DNA of 64,000 nucleotides, from NCBI GenBank assembly GCA_025656455.1, contig JAHXHS010000009.1, positions 78,617-142,616 on the forward strand, read 5' to 3'. This DNA comes from Candidatus Thiodiazotropha sp. (ex Epidulcina cf. delphinae) (lineage in GTDB: Bacteria > Pseudomonadota > Gammaproteobacteria > Chromatiales > Chromatiaceae). Positions within the stretch are counted from its first letter, which is position 1. Each line of letters opens with the position of its first letter. The notes under the pieces are model-generated. The model had not been told where the DNA came from. It was given only the letters and a program-made list of their open reading frames with translations, and did not search any database. The translations under genes and the position numbers were made by a program. This document shows, piece after piece, positions 16,119 through 26,146 of the stretch.

Positions 16119-16271
16119 CCTGCCAAGGTTCAGCAACATTATAAATCCGCAAATGAACGCGGACCATTCTCTTGAGTTTGCCACATCGCCGCAGACACAG
16201 CCCGGCTCACCCAGCTCAAGAACTGTGCCGGTATGCCGATACAGCGGACCAAACAGCACCTGTACAGTGCC

Positions 16272-17414
16272 ATGGACCTGAAAGAAGAAAATCGAATCTT
16301 ACGCCAGCGCCTGAGCGAGCTAACGCAAAAGGCGCAGGACAACCAGGAGACACTGAAGCGCTTCCATGCCCGTGAGCTGGAGCTTTTGAGCGCCGAATCC
16401 CTGCCGGAACTGCTGTACGGTATGACCGACGGCCTGAAGTCCTCCTTTGAAATCAAGAGTATCCAGCTACTGCTGTGCGATCCCGATCATGAGATTCGCC
16501 ATCTGCTGAGCAATAACGGTATCGACGAGGGCGCCTTTCCCTTTCTCCATTTTGTCGACGACATGGTGGCGGTCAATCCCCGTTTCAGTCGCCTGCGGAG
16601 TCCGTGGCTGGGCCCCTATCTCAGCCCGGAGTACGACAACCTGTTTTGTGAGGATCATCACCTCAGGAGCATCGCCATCCTGCCGCTGTTCTGCGGCAAC
16701 CGCTTGGCAGGCAGCATTAACCTGGGCAGTGACGTGAGCACCCGCTTCACCCGCCGGCATGCCACCGATTTCCTGGCCCGTCTCGCCACCATCTGCGGCG
16801 TTTGCCTGGAAAACGCCGTCAATCGGGAACGCCTGCTGATCAGCGGTCTTACCGATCCGCTCACCGAACTCCATAACCGACGCTACCTGGATCGGCGCCT
16901 GGATGAAGAACTGGCCCGCGCCAGTCGCTATCGCCAACCGCTCAGTTGTCTGTTCATCGACGCTGACCACTTCAAACGCATCAATGACAACCATGGCCAC
17001 CAAGTCGGCGACCAAGCATTACGGGAACTAGCGAACCGTATCCGCTCCCAACTGCGCGCCAGTGATGTCGCCACCCGCTTCGGCGGTGAGGAGTTCGCCC
17101 TGCTGCTGCCTCAGACCTGCCTGAGCGAGGCACTGATGTTGGCCGAGCGCATCCGTCTTGAGGTGAACTCAAATCCGATACCGCTGGATGATGGCGCTGA
17201 GCTGCGCCTAAGCGTCTCCATCGGTGTCAGCGAAGCCCTGCCCATGCTCGGCAAATCGCACCACAAAGAGTTGGGATGCCATCTCCTGGCAAACGCCGAC
17301 CAGGCTCTCTATATGGCCAAGGCAAAGGGTAGAAACCGTATCGAATACGAAACCTCAGGGGAGTTAGGGACAGGCGATCCTGAAACCACCGATATGAGCC
17401 TGCGACCTGGTTGA
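16272..17414 (+). CDS. Diguanylate cyclase with N-terminal DUF484/GAF-like sensor domain
   Basis: A protein of about 380 residues. A short coiled coil (EENRILRQRLSELTQKAQ) opens it, then a GAF-like domain of the DUF484 type (about 40-205), then a GGDEF domain. The active-site loop is intact (RFGGEEFALLLPQ) and is preceded by RASD, a product-inhibition I-site of the RxxD type, so an active, feedback-controlled c-di-GMP synthase is expected. The substrate aspartate is in IDADHFKRINDNHGH. It is soluble, with no membrane segments. ATG 16272 is chosen over 16233 because the coiled coil begins there. Confidence 0.88.
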   Translation: MDLKEENRILRQRLSELTQKAQDNQETLKRFHARELELLSAESLPELLYGMTDGLKSSFEIKSIQLLLCDPDHEIRHLLSNNGIDEGAFPFLHFVDDMVAVNPRFSRLRSPWLGPYLSPEYDNLFCEDHHLRSIAILPLFCGNRLAGSINLGSDVSTRFTRRHATDFLARLATICGVCLENAVNRERLLISGLTDPLTELHNRRYLDRRLDEELARASRYRQPLSCLFIDADHFKRINDNHGHQVGDQALRELANRIRSQLRASDVATRFGGEEFALLLPQTCLSEALMLAERIRLEVNSNPIPLDDGAELRLSVSIGVSEALPMLGKSHHKELGCHLLANADQALYMAKAKGRNRIEYETSGELGTGDPETTDMSLRPG

Positions 17415-17458
17415 TCCGTGAGGGGGCAAGGTAGGATTACCCCTACAGGCCGTGTAAC

Positions 17459-17704
17459 CTAATCCTCCACCTGCTTGTGACTGCCGTCGCAATATGGCGG
17501 CGTCTGACTCCGCTTGCATCGACAGAGCCAGGCCTCGCCATTTTTTTCCGCCTTGAATCCCACGGGCTCGATGCCGGTCCCTCGGTGGGAACCGTCACAG
17601 AACGGCTGCTCGGCCGAACGCCCGCAGGCGCACCACCAGTACTCTCTTCCCGCCACCAGATCCACGCCGATAGGCTGCTTTGCCGCCACCACGGGTTTAT
17701 CCAT
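17459..17704 (-). CDS. CDGSH iron-sulfur protein with two motifs
   Basis: An 81-residue protein with two CDGSH-type cluster sites: CACGRSAEQPFCDGSH and CRCKRSQTPPYCDGSH, each with the C-x-C-x9-C-D-G-S-H pattern that ligates a [2Fe-2S] cluster through three Cys and one His. It belongs to the small bacterial tandem-motif mitoNEET-like class, presumably a cytoplasmic electron-transfer or cluster-transfer protein. Length and both sites are complete. It stands alone, opposite in direction to its neighbours. Confidence 0.92.
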   Translation of the reverse strand: MDKPVVAAKQPIGVDLVAGREYWWCACGRSAEQPFCDGSHRGTGIEPVGFKAEKNGEAWLCRCKRSQTPPYCDGSHKQVED

Positions 17705-17853
17705 CGCTATTCTCCTCTCTCAAGGTTCAGCCGGAGTTAGACAGTCGCTTTTTAGCTCTCATTGGTAACACATAAACCTGCAAAAAAACACCACAACATC
17801 CCCGGTTGTTATCTGGTAATCTCTCGATCCCGAGTCAACGTACGATCAAGGCC

Positions 17854-19143
17854 ATGAGCGAAAGCAATGACTGGATGGGTTTCGACAAACACCACGTATG
17901 GCATCCCTACAGCGCCATCGGCGCCGATTTACCCGTTTATCCCGTTGTCTCCGCCAACGGGGTGCGCCTGCGCCTGGCCGATGGCCGTGAACTGATCGAC
18001 GGCATGTCCTCCTGGTGGTGCGCCATCCACGGCTACAACCACCCGGCAATGAACCAGGCCGTAACACAGCAGTTGAACGAAATGGCCCACGTCATGTTCG
18101 GCGGCCTCACCCACCGGCCCGCCGCTGAACTGGCGGCGATGCTTGTGGAAATCACCCCCCCTCCCCTGCAATCGGTGTTTTTCGCCGACTCAGGCTCGGT
18201 CTCGGTGGAGGTGGCAATGAAGATGGCGATCCAGTACTGGCATGACAAGGGCCAGCCTGACAAACAGCGTTTCCTGACCATCCGCAAGGGCTATCACGGC
18301 GACACCTTCGGCGCCATGTCCGTGTGTGACCCGGACACCGGCATGCACAGCCTCTTTTCAGACATCCTGCCCAAGCAGTACTTCGCCGATGCCCCACGCT
18401 GTTACTTCGGCCATCCCTGCAAGAGCAACGGCGCCAAGTCGCTGGCGGACAAACTCAGCCAGTACCACAACAAAATCGCCGCCGTCATCCTGGAGCCCAT
18501 TGTCCAGGCAACGGGAGGCATGCGCTTCTACTCAGTGGAGTATCTGCAGGAAGTCCGCCGGCTCTGCGACCGGTACGGGGTGCTGCTGATCCATGACGAA
18601 ATCGCCACCGGCTTCGGCCGCACCGGCAAGCTCTTTGCTTGCGAGCATGCCGATGTGATACCCGACATCATGTGTGTCGGCAAGTCACTCACCGGCGGCT
18701 ACATGAGCCTCGCGGCAACCCTGACCACCGAGGCGATCAGCAACACCATCAGCCAGGGCGATCCGGGACTCTTCATGCACGGCCCCACCTTCATGGCCAA
18801 TCCCTTGGCCTGCAGCGCCGCACTGGCGAGCCTGCGCCTGCTTCTCGACTCCCCCTGGCAGGAGAGGGTCAAGGCCATACAGAGCGGATTACAAAAGGGA
18901 TTGGCCCCCTGCCGGGAATTGCCGCAGGTAGAAGAGGTCCGGGTGCTGGGCGCGATCGGTGTGGTAGAGATGAAAAAACCGGTGGTGATGAAGCAGATCC
19001 AGCCCCTTTTCGTCGATGCCGGCGTCTGGGTGCGCCCCTTCGGCAAGCTGGTCTATCTGATGCCTCCTTTCATCATCTCAAAAGAGGATCTGAAGATCCT
19101 GACCTCAGCAGTGGTCGAGGTTGCGGGGAAATGCCCTATCTAG
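17854..19143 (+). CDS. bioA: Adenosylmethionine-8-amino-7-oxononanoate aminotransferase
   Basis: A PLP-dependent class III aminotransferase of about 429 residues that makes 7,8-diaminopelargonate in biotin synthesis, using SAM as amino donor. Matches include VWHPYSAIG near the start, [13 protein letters not shown], the PLP-binding [16 protein letters not shown], and the Schiff-base lysine in [14 protein letters not shown] 17854 is the start used by relatives; the in-frame ATG 17806 lies too far upstream. Its stop is followed immediately by a family B-like end (CTAGTGTGGTGTAACG). The other bio genes are not in this window. Confidence 0.93.
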   Translation: MSESNDWMGFDKHHVWHPYSAIGADLPVYPVVSANGVRLRLADGRELIDGMSSWWCAIHGYNHPAMNQAVTQQLNEMAHVMFGGLTHRPAAELAAMLVEITPPPLQSVFFADSGSVSVEVAMKMAIQYWHDKGQPDKQRFLTIRKGYHGDTFGAMSVCDPDTGMHSLFSDILPKQYFADAPRCYFGHPCKSNGAKSLADKLSQYHNKIAAVILEPIVQATGGMRFYSVEYLQEVRRLCDRYGVLLIHDEIATGFGRTGKLFACEHADVIPDIMCVGKSLTGGYMSLAATLTTEAISNTISQGDPGLFMHGPTFMANPLACSAALASLRLLLDSPWQERVKAIQSGLQKGLAPCRELPQVEEVRVLGAIGVVEMKKPVVMKQIQPLFVDAGVWVRPFGKLVYLMPPFIISKEDLKILTSAVVEVAGKCPI

Positions 19144-19179
19144 TGTGGTGTAACGTAATCCCCAAAGGCGGTGGTTTAC

Positions 19180-20241
19180 CTACATTGAACCATCACTCCC
19201 CGGCACGCCGATGATCATCTCGGGTAGCGTCCGCTGAAACTCGATGCGCTGCTGCATCACGGGGGTGAGATAGACCTTGCCCTGCTCATCCACCAGCATC
19301 ACCTGGGAGAGCCCCATCCGTGCTGCGATCTCTCTCCACCTGCTTGGTCCGGCTACGCTGAGGGCGGTGGCGGCGGCATCCGCCAATGCGCCATCATGGC
19401 TGATGACGGTTGCAGAGGCCACATGCTCCACCGGATAGCCGTTGCGCGGATCGAGAATGTGGGCATAGCGGATCCCGTCATACTCACGATAGCGCTCATA
19501 ATTCCCGGAAGTGAGCACACACTCACCATCCGCGACATCGATCGCAGCGATCACCCCGTCTCCCTGAGGATGGCGGATACCGATTCTCCAGGGGCGATCC
19601 CCATGGCTTCCCGAGACACAGAGATCCCCCCCGGCGTTGACGATGGCATGGGCGAGACCGAAGTCGCTCAACCGCCGAATGGCGAGATTCAAGGCGTAGC
19701 CCTTGGCAAAGGCCCCCAGGTCGATCGCCACCGACGGATTCGCTGATGAGAGCCGGTTGGCGTTGAACTGAATATCCGCCATCGAGGGGGCAGCATCCAC
19801 CAGGCCCTGGATACTTTCCCTATCCGGCGGCGGGCCGCCTGGGGGTTCGTCACTATGAAAGCCCCAAAGCCCGACCAGGTGGCCGATGGCCGGATTAAAC
19901 AGCCCGTCGCTCAGCTCAGCATAGTGTTGCGACTGGCGCAGCAGTTCAGCCAGTTCCGTGGAGATCTGCAATGTCTCCCCTGCGGCAAAGGCCCGGTTGA
20001 GCCGCACCAGTTCCCCTTCGCCTTTCCAGGCATGCCACACCCGGTGCATGCGTTGAAAGGTCTGATCGAGATCAGCGACGGCGCGGTGAAATGCATCCGG
20101 TTTATCGGTGAAGGCCTTGATCTCCAGCAGGGTGCCGAACACCAACAGGGTCTGCTGATGGTCGACGGGACCTCGCGCGCAGGCGGCCAGGGTGAGCGTG
20201 GCGATGAGAAACACCCACCGGAGCAAAGGCCTTCGCCTCAT
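19180..20241 (-). CDS. apbE: FAD:protein FMN transferase ApbE (lipoprotein)
   Basis: A 353-residue ApbE-family flavin transferase, which attaches FMN to threonine residues of periplasmic redox proteins such as Rnf/Nqr subunits. The signal peptide ends in a lipobox (TLAACA, residues about 17-21), so it is an anchored periplasmic enzyme. Family motifs: DLGAFAKGYALNLAI, IVNAGGDLCVSG, and the metal/FAD-binding end with DGALADAAATALSV. Length is normal. No rnf or nqr genes are in view. Convergent with bioA. Confidence 0.9.
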   Translation of the reverse strand: MRRRPLLRWVFLIATLTLAACARGPVDHQQTLLVFGTLLEIKAFTDKPDAFHRAVADLDQTFQRMHRVWHAWKGEGELVRLNRAFAAGETLQISTELAELLRQSQHYAELSDGLFNPAIGHLVGLWGFHSDEPPGGPPPDRESIQGLVDAAPSMADIQFNANRLSSANPSVAIDLGAFAKGYALNLAIRRLSDFGLAHAIVNAGGDLCVSGSHGDRPWRIGIRHPQGDGVIAAIDVADGECVLTSGNYERYREYDGIRYAHILDPRNGYPVEHVASATVISHDGALADAAATALSVAGPSRWREIAARMGLSQVMLVDEQGKVYLTPVMQQRIEFQRTLPEMIIGVPGSDGSM

Positions 20242-20320
20242 GCGACTACTACCTCATTGATATTAACCCGCTTGATTTTTTCGCCCACTCGAAAGCTCGA
20301 ATAGGGGGCAGCCATGATTA

Positions 20321-21544
20321 CTACAGGGCCGATTCAATGACATCGGCAAACCGGTCTGCCGCATTGAATTGGGATAACTCTCTATTCAATTCACCGATCC
20401 GCTCTACGAATCGCCGTTCCGTCAACAGCCTCTCCACTGCAGCGCTGATGCCCCGTTTGCTGACATGGGTGGAACGGATATACAATCCGGCCCCCTGCCT
20501 TGTTAACGCATCGATAACGTAGTATTGATCCGCGTTGGTGGGTATGCCGAGTATCGGCGTTTCACCGGCAATAGCCTGATACACGGTTCCCGCGCCCCCG
20601 TTGCAGATCACCAGAGCGCTACGCTCACACGCCTCCATGCCGGGCAGGTAGTCGGTAGTGTAGAAGTTGGCGGGGTAGTCTTTGTCGCTCAATCTCCCTG
20701 AAGTGGAGAGCATGACCGTCACCGGCATCTCCCCCAGTACTTCGATGATACTATCCACCACCCCCACCCTGCCCGTCGATCCCATCGCCACATAGATCAG
20801 CGGTTTATCGCTGGGAAGTCGGTCCCACCAGGGCGGATGCTGCGAGGTCGGCGACCACTGCACCGGCCCCAGGTAACGATGATTGTCCGGTGGATCTGCC
20901 GTAGGCGCAAGCGCCGGCAGATCCGGGTAGGCAACCCAATCGGCATGTGTCGCCACTTCCCGATACTCCGCGAGCTCCTTCAGGCCATACTCTCTTCTCA
21001 CCGCATTAAAGGGTTTGGCCAGTTGTTTGAAGATGGCGGGGGCAAGCAGGGGCATCAGCAGGGAGCTCAGCTTGACGCCCAGCACCCTGACAAAAGGAAA
21101 TTCAGGTGTTGGCGGAGGCAGGGTGCAATAGGGCCCCCAGTAGGCATCGACCAGCGAGACATAGGGGGTCTTGGTCAACTCGGCGCTGGTCCCCAGCGAC
21201 CATCTCAGGTCGCCGATGATCAGATCCGGGGACAACTCCTCGATCAGCGCCAGCTCATCCTTCACCTGGCGGGATATCTCCTCCGCCAGCCATCCGTCCC
21301 GCCCCTTGCTCAGGCGCTCCATGAAGGTATCAGTGGAGAGGGTCCATGTCTTACGCGGCGTCAATCCATAGCCTTCCACCAAATGGGCATATCTTTCGCC
21401 CGTGACGAATATGACCTCATATTTGTCGCGGACGGCATCGGCAAGCACCAGGGGGCGCACCACGTGAGAGAGCGCCAGGTCTTCTCCCCAAAAGAGCAAA
21501 CGCGCTTTTTTACCATCGCTTCCAGATAATGCATCCATGTTCAC
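20321..21544 (-). CDS. Glycosyltransferase, GT1/UGT-like
   Basis: A 407-residue GT-B fold glycosyltransferase of the UDP-glucuronosyl/glucosyltransferase (GT1, MGT) type. The C-terminal nucleotide-sugar-binding half has IYVAMGSTGR, YLPGMEACERSALVICNGGAGTVYQA (the donor-binding histidine-glycine motif of many relatives reads NGGAGT here) and GIPTNADQYY. The N-terminal half is the acceptor-binding domain. Cytoplasmic, substrate unknown; relatives act on lipids, carotenoids or macrolides. The start is uncertain by a few residues. Confidence 0.78.
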   Translation of the reverse strand: MNMDALSGSDGKKARLLFWGEDLALSHVVRPLVLADAVRDKYEVIFVTGERYAHLVEGYGLTPRKTWTLSTDTFMERLSKGRDGWLAEEISRQVKDELALIEELSPDLIIGDLRWSLGTSAELTKTPYVSLVDAYWGPYCTLPPPTPEFPFVRVLGVKLSSLLMPLLAPAIFKQLAKPFNAVRREYGLKELAEYREVATHADWVAYPDLPALAPTADPPDNHRYLGPVQWSPTSQHPPWWDRLPSDKPLIYVAMGSTGRVGVVDSIIEVLGEMPVTVMLSTSGRLSDKDYPANFYTTDYLPGMEACERSALVICNGGAGTVYQAIAGETPILGIPTNADQYYVIDALTRQGAGLYIRSTHVSKRGISAAVERLLTERRFVERIGELNRELSQFNAADRFADVIESAL

Positions 21545-21697
21545 GGCACCTCCTAATCCCCTTGACCGATTCGTTCCTATGGCCAGTCTAACGATTCGCT
21601 AAATACAATAAAACAACCAATCGATGGCTGGAGAAGCTTATTGGAGGGCCACCGGCAGTGTCATCAAATGAGTGTTACTAACCTACGTTCGGGTTAG

Positions 21698-21914
21698 TTT
21701 CGTAGGGTGCGGCCCTGCCGCACCGTAACTTGAAGCCCTGGAACCCAAGGTATTGGGTGAGGGGGCCGCGAAGTGAAGAAATCCATTATAGCAAACAGGA
21801 GCGCAACCCAGCATGGTGCGGTGCGGCAAGGCCGCACCCTACGCCTGTTCACATTGTGCGTTCCTATATAGAACATGGGAACGCGTTAAATTTGAACTCC
21901 GAAACTTGAGTTAA
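21698..21914. repeat. Family D palindromic repeat, copy 2 (left end lost)
   Basis: About 215 bases matching 11003-11224 closely, including both GC palindromes and the TGAACTCCGAAACTTGAGTTAA right end. The left terminal repeat is missing. It lies between the glycosyltransferase and the PEBP gene. Confidence 0.78.
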
Positions 21915-21934
21915 CAGCCTCTAATGCGACCTGA

Positions 21935-22486
21935 TCATCTTGAATAGTGCGCCGATAATACAGTTTTACTGAGCAGATTCTGATGCAGATAGAAGCCTAC
22001 CATCGCTGCCGGTGCATTTTCGTCAAGCGGGAGCCGATCTGCCTTTAACGCATACACCGTGATCTGGTAGCGGTGCGGATCATCTCCCTGGGGCGGGCAG
22101 GGGCCGCCGTAGCCCGGCTTGCCAAAGTCGGTGCGACTCTGAATAGTGCCTTTGGGTAATTTCCCGGCATCGCTGCCCGCGCCTTTTACGAGGCTTGAGA
22201 CATCGGCGGGGATATTGAACACAACCCAGTGCCACCAACCACTGCCGGTCGGCGCATCAGGGTCGTACATGGTTACGGCAAGACTCTTGGTTCCCTCAGG
22301 TATGCCCTGCCATTGTAGAGCGGGTGAGAGATTCCCGCCCTTGCAGCCAAAACCGTTGAGTACCTGTTCATGGCCGATCTGCTTGCCGGCCTCTATCTGC
22401 GGGCTCGACACCTGAAATCCGCCTGCGTTGGCAACTTGCGCCATAAGTGTTGCGCTGAATAGCACTGCCATGGTGTTTTTCATCAT
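21935..22486 (-). CDS. YbhB/YbcL-family PEBP-like protein, exported
   Basis: A 183-residue phosphatidylethanolamine-binding-protein-like (YbhB/YbcL) protein with a signal peptide cleaved after about residue 21 (QVANA). Family marks: LSPALQW, the ligand-pocket motif MYDPDAPTGSGWWHWVVFNIP, and YGGPCPPQGDDPHRYQITVYAL. It is periplasmic, with no established activity in bacteria. Length is normal for the family. The gene is 40 bases downstream of the AraC-type regulator on the same strand and may be part of that unit. Confidence 0.9.
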   Translation of the reverse strand: MMKNTMAVLFSATLMAQVANAGGFQVSSPQIEAGKQIGHEQVLNGFGCKGGNLSPALQWQGIPEGTKSLAVTMYDPDAPTGSGWWHWVVFNIPADVSSLVKGAGSDAGKLPKGTIQSRTDFGKPGYGGPCPPQGDDPHRYQITVYALKADRLPLDENAPAAMVGFYLHQNLLSKTVLSAHYSR

Positions 22487-22526
22487 CGTCTCCTGATGGT
22501 GGATTCATGGAGACATGATCGCATGT

Positions 22527-23417
22527 TCAATCCACGATCGGCTGTCCGCTAACGGTCAATGTGTGTTCGCTTTCGTTCAACGCATCGCGGAATGCCGAGG
22601 GAGGAAGACCGAAACGCTTACTAAAATTACTGCTAAAGCGGGAGACAGACTGGTAACCACAATCATAGGCAATCCGGGTAACAGGCAACGAGGTTTGCAG
22701 TAACAGCATCAAGGCGCTCGTCAAGCGTTGTTCACTCAATAGATCACGAAAACCCGTTTGTTCGCGCTTCAGATGACGGCGCAGGGTGCTTTCACTCGTA
22801 GCCAGGCGATGGCAAATCTCGGCAATCTCCCATTTTCGTGACAGATCCGTCGCCAGCACTGCGCGCACCCGCTGACTCCAGTCTTTTGCGGCAAACACAT
22901 AGGCGAGCAATCGATTATCCTCACGCACAAGAATCAGCAGCACTTCGAGCAGTCTGTGATCCAGTAAGTAATTATCTGCGCCAGATGCCAGGTAGTGCTC
23001 AATCGCAGCGATCGACAGTGGATTGTTTTTAAAATGAAGAATACATGGAACCTCTTCAGGCCTATGCCCGGCGAGATCATGCGCCTGGCAAAGCCGCTCC
23101 AGGTGAGGGCGTTGGAAGGGTATGACCAACGCCCGGTAACGGCCGGTGTTTGGGTCGGGTTCGTTACGCAGATCGTAACTCCTTGGTGAGGGCACACAGA
23201 GCACGCCACCGGCGTCACAGACAATCTTCCTGCCGTTTTCGAACATCACCTTTCGCCCCGAGAGCACGAGGATGATACAAGGGGTATCGAACGGCACATG
23301 GCGGATATGAACGGTATTGCTACATGAAATCAGGCCAAACCCTTTAACCTGGGTCTTACCGTTCGGCGCCAAAGGGGTGTCTGTCAGCGAATCAAGCGTA
23401 TCGAGCAGCTTTTTCAT
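22527..23417 (-). CDS. AraC-family transcriptional regulator
   Basis: A 296-residue regulator with an N-terminal AraC_N-type sensing domain (about 15-165) and a C-terminal double helix-turn-helix (about 190-285). The second helix has IAYDCGYQSVSRFSSNFSKRFGLPPSAFR, the usual AraC signature. It overlaps the DUF4124/glutaredoxin-like gene by four bases (ATGA), so it is translated from the same message. It may control the PEBP gene just downstream. The effector is unknown. Confidence 0.88.
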   Translation of the reverse strand: MKKLLDTLDSLTDTPLAPNGKTQVKGFGLISCSNTVHIRHVPFDTPCIILVLSGRKVMFENGRKIVCDAGGVLCVPSPRSYDLRNEPDPNTGRYRALVIPFQRPHLERLCQAHDLAGHRPEEVPCILHFKNNPLSIAAIEHYLASGADNYLLDHRLLEVLLILVREDNRLLAYVFAAKDWSQRVRAVLATDLSRKWEIAEICHRLATSESTLRRHLKREQTGFRDLLSEQRLTSALMLLLQTSLPVTRIAYDCGYQSVSRFSSNFSKRFGLPPSAFRDALNESEHTLTVSGQPIVD

Positions 23418-23878
23418 TTTCGATATATTTTACTGAAGCTTGCTTCGGAAAAACCGTTCAGCCTATGCTTACCTACCAAGATGATTGGAACCCCGCCTCT
23501 CCCCAGCTTTTTGTAATCCCGCTTCCCCCTCATGCTTGTCTCTACATCATATTCTTCAAACGAGATAGCGTTTTTTTTGAAATAACGACGGGCTTTTTTA
23601 CAATAGCCGCACCAGCTTGCGCTATACATAACCACTTTTTTGCCGCCCGTGAACCCTTCCTCCAATCTTTCGACGCTTGGCGAATGGTAGACATTGGGCT
23701 TGACTGTCACCGACTCGGATTCAGCATCGGCGGGCGGTCTGTCGCCAAAATGGATCTTTCCTGTCTCATCGCGCCATCGATAAATATCATCCGCGGCAAA
23801 AGCGTCTAGCGCAAACGCAAAAACCAGCAATCCACACCAAGTTACAAATTTCAGCAATTTCAATAGAATCATATTCAT
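23414..23878 (-). CDS. Exported DUF4124-glutaredoxin-like protein
   Basis: A 154-residue protein: signal peptide to about residue 28 (FALDAFAA), then a DUF4124 segment (DDIYRWRDETGKIHFGDRPP), then a glutaredoxin-like domain from about residue 78 with SASWCGYCKKARRYF and the cis-proline loop GGVPIILVG. It is probably a periplasmic thiol-disulfide protein. The DUF4124-glutaredoxin fusion recurs in gammaproteobacteria. It overlaps the start of the AraC-type regulator gene by four bases. The substrate is unknown. Confidence 0.85.
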   Translation of the reverse strand: MNMILLKLLKFVTWCGLLVFAFALDAFAADDIYRWRDETGKIHFGDRPPADAESESVTVKPNVYHSPSVERLEEGFTGGKKVVMYSASWCGYCKKARRYFKKNAISFEEYDVETSMRGKRDYKKLGRGGVPIILVGKHRLNGFSEASFSKIYRK

Positions 23879-23884
23879 CGGCTT

Positions 23885-24922
23885 TCAATGTTGCAATTCC
23901 GTCAGTTTCTTAGCCGCCATTCCAGACTCAATGGTTTCACCCGCCATTTTTATACCCTCGGTAATCTCATCGGCACGGCCACTGATATATAATCGTACGC
24001 CTGCATTATAGATAATGCCTTTCAGATGTCTGTCATCTTTTCCAGTCAACGCATGCTCGACCGCCAACGCCGTCGCCTCAGGCGATGCGCAAGGGTGGTG
24101 CTGTTGATGGGTAAAACCGAAATCGGCGGGATCAAGGGTATATTGCGACAGTACCCCGTCCTGGTAGTCGGCAACCGCGACAGGCTTCATCGGCAGTTCG
24201 TCGCATCCGTCCACACCCTGCACCGCCACCACTCGTTGCTGACCTCGCTCTCCCGCCGCCGTTGCGAAACGCTGCAAAAAGCTCTTGTGCGCCGCGCCAA
24301 TCATGGAAAAGCTGGCGCCGGCAGGATTGATCATAACCTCACAAGCATGCAGAAATGAGCGATAAAAGAGCGTCTGCCGAATCGGTTTCAGCCGCTCGAC
24401 GCCATGTAGATAGCAACCAGCATGCAGGTGACCGAAACCTCGCTCCTCGATGTCCTTTGTCACCTGCCCAGGCTCACGATAGGCGGGAATGCCCAACGCC
24501 TCGAGCAAGCGGGCCGTGGTGACACCGTCCTTGGGCGGCAATCCGCTATTGGAGTGCATCACCACCGGCACCCCGGCGGCGACGGTCACGATGGCCGCCG
24601 CCAGGCTGAGATGGAGGGCGTTCTTGCGACCATCGTAGGGGCCATTGCAATTCAGCAGGCCATCGACCTTGGGGGATATCAGGGCTGCGCTCGCCTCCAT
24701 GGCATCGAGAAAACCCTTCATCTCCTCCACCCGCGCCCCCTTGAATCGCATGGCCGTGAGGAAGGCGCCCACCTGGGCGGGATGAGCCTCGGCGGACATC
24801 AGGAAGGCCAATGCCTCTCTCGCCTCGCTTCGGCTCATATCCTTGGCCCCGCGGGATCCTTTGGCGGTGGCGATCAGGCGCTTGCGAAAAGTCTCACCCG
24901 CCTGACTATTTTGCTGCTGCAT
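23885..24922 (-). CDS. ybiB: TrpD2/YbiB-like protein (anthranilate phosphoribosyltransferase fold)
   Basis: A 345-residue member of the glycosyltransferase family 3 fold, closer to YbiB/TrpD2 than to biosynthetic TrpD. The glycine-rich PRPP-binding loop of TrpD (GTGGD) is replaced by NCNGPYDGRKN, and the mid-region HSNSGLPPKDGVTT is typical of the YbiB group, reported to bind nucleic acid rather than make tryptophan. The start is placed at ATG 24922. It precedes the DUF4124 gene by 6 bases, so the two are probably co-transcribed. The role is unclear. Confidence 0.78.
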   Translation of the reverse strand: MQQQNSQAGETFRKRLIATAKGSRGAKDMSRSEAREALAFLMSAEAHPAQVGAFLTAMRFKGARVEEMKGFLDAMEASAALISPKVDGLLNCNGPYDGRKNALHLSLAAAIVTVAAGVPVVMHSNSGLPPKDGVTTARLLEALGIPAYREPGQVTKDIEERGFGHLHAGCYLHGVERLKPIRQTLFYRSFLHACEVMINPAGASFSMIGAAHKSFLQRFATAAGERGQQRVVAVQGVDGCDELPMKPVAVADYQDGVLSQYTLDPADFGFTHQQHHPCASPEATALAVEHALTGKDDRHLKGIIYNAGVRLYISGRADEITEGIKMAGETIESGMAAKKLTELQH

Positions 24923-24963
24923 GGGAGCACTCCATCTGGAATATGTAAAAAACTTACCTACTT

Positions 24964-25104
24964 AGTGTCCGTCCGGAAAGAAAAACTCTCGCAAAGACGT
25001 CAAGATCGCAAAGTTATAACTTATTGTTTTTTTATTGTATTTATTTTTCCTTGGCGATCTTGGCGTCTTTGCGAGAGAAATTGTCTTGTTTCTGGACGGA
25101 CACT
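24964..25104. repeat. Family F hairpin element
   Basis: A 141-base long inverted repeat with ends AGTGTCCGTCC/GGACGGACACT and inner arms TCTCGCAAAGACG...CGTCTTTGCGAGA around an AT-rich loop. ACTT flanks it on both sides and looks like a target duplication. The inner GCAAAGACG/CGTCTTTGC motif is a common bacterial palindrome. Only one copy is seen here. Confidence 0.8.
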
Positions 25105-25231
25105 ACTTAGGATTGGTTGTCCGCGAATAAACGCAAATATGGATTAACCCACCTTGTGCATAGCGGTGGTTTAGCGAGCGAACAGCTCCACTGGAGGCAC
25201 GCTGCAGACCACCGACTGTCAGGCCAGGCAA

Positions 25232-26146
25232 TCAAAGCTCACGCACCGTATTCGGCAACTGCGCGCGGATGACGCCGGCCAAGGCATGAAGCGCCTGCTT
25301 GCGTGGAAACGTCTTTCGGTAGACGAACTGAACCCGACGATAGGCATCTTTCAGATGTAGCTTGCGGGCGATAATCCCGGAATCGGTGGTCCAGCTTCCC
25401 CGCACCGCCAAGGCAGGCACCAGGGTACAGCCGAATCCCGCTCCCACCAACTGTAGCAGGGTTTCCAGGCTGGCCGCCCGCAGATCCGCCATGTCGTTGT
25501 CCATCGCTCCCTCTTTGATGCGACAGACATCCATCACCTGGTTGGTCAGGCAGTGCCCGTCCGCCAGCAACAGCAGATTGAGCCGGCTCAGGTCCCGACG
25601 GCCGATCTCGTCTTTGTCGTAGAGTTCGTGATTGAGCGGGTGGGCCAGCCAAAATGGCTCCTCGAACAAAGGCATCACTTCCAACTCCGGCTCTTTTACC
25701 GCAGTCGCCAGAATCGCCACATCGATCTGGTGATCCAGCAAGCGCTGGATCAACATGTCGGTGATCTCTTCAGAGAGTATCATGCGCATCTGCGGATATT
25801 GACGCTTGAGGGGCATTAAAATCAGCGGGATCAGATAGGGACTGAGGGTGGGAATGGCACCCACCCGCAGGGCGCCTGCCATCGGGTCCCGCTGGGCCTG
25901 CGCCAGTTGCCTGATCACATCGGCCTGCTCCAGGATCAGCTTGGCGTGCTTGACGATTTCCACACCGATCGGCGTAATCGAGACCGAACGATTGGTGCGC
26001 TCGAAAATGGTGACGCCTAGCTCCCGCTCGAGTTTCTTGATCTGGCCACTGAGTGTCGGCTGACTGACGAAACACTGGACGGCGGCATGACCGAAGTGCT
26101 CGGTCTCGGCCACGGCAATGAGGTATTTAAGATCGCGCAGGTTCAT
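25232..26146 (-). CDS. oxyR: Hydrogen-peroxide sensor OxyR
   Basis: A 304-residue LysR-type regulator. The N-terminal winged helix (MNLRDLKYLIAVAETEHFGHAA) is that of OxyR. The redox pair is in place: C199 and C208, in DGHCLTNQVMDVC, at the same numbers as in E. coli OxyR, where they form the regulatory disulfide on peroxide exposure. Full length. The divergent frame at 26152 lies 5 bases away, so the oxyR promoter must overlap that region. No catalase or peroxiredoxin gene is in the window. Confidence 0.95.
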   Translation of the reverse strand: MNLRDLKYLIAVAETEHFGHAAVQCFVSQPTLSGQIKKLERELGVTIFERTNRSVSITPIGVEIVKHAKLILEQADVIRQLAQAQRDPMAGALRVGAIPTLSPYLIPLILMPLKRQYPQMRMILSEEITDMLIQRLLDHQIDVAILATAVKEPELEVMPLFEEPFWLAHPLNHELYDKDEIGRRDLSRLNLLLLADGHCLTNQVMDVCRIKEGAMDNDMADLRAASLETLLQLVGAGFGCTLVPALAVRGSWTTDSGIIARKLHLKDAYRRVQFVYRKTFPRKQALHALAGVIRAQLPNTVREL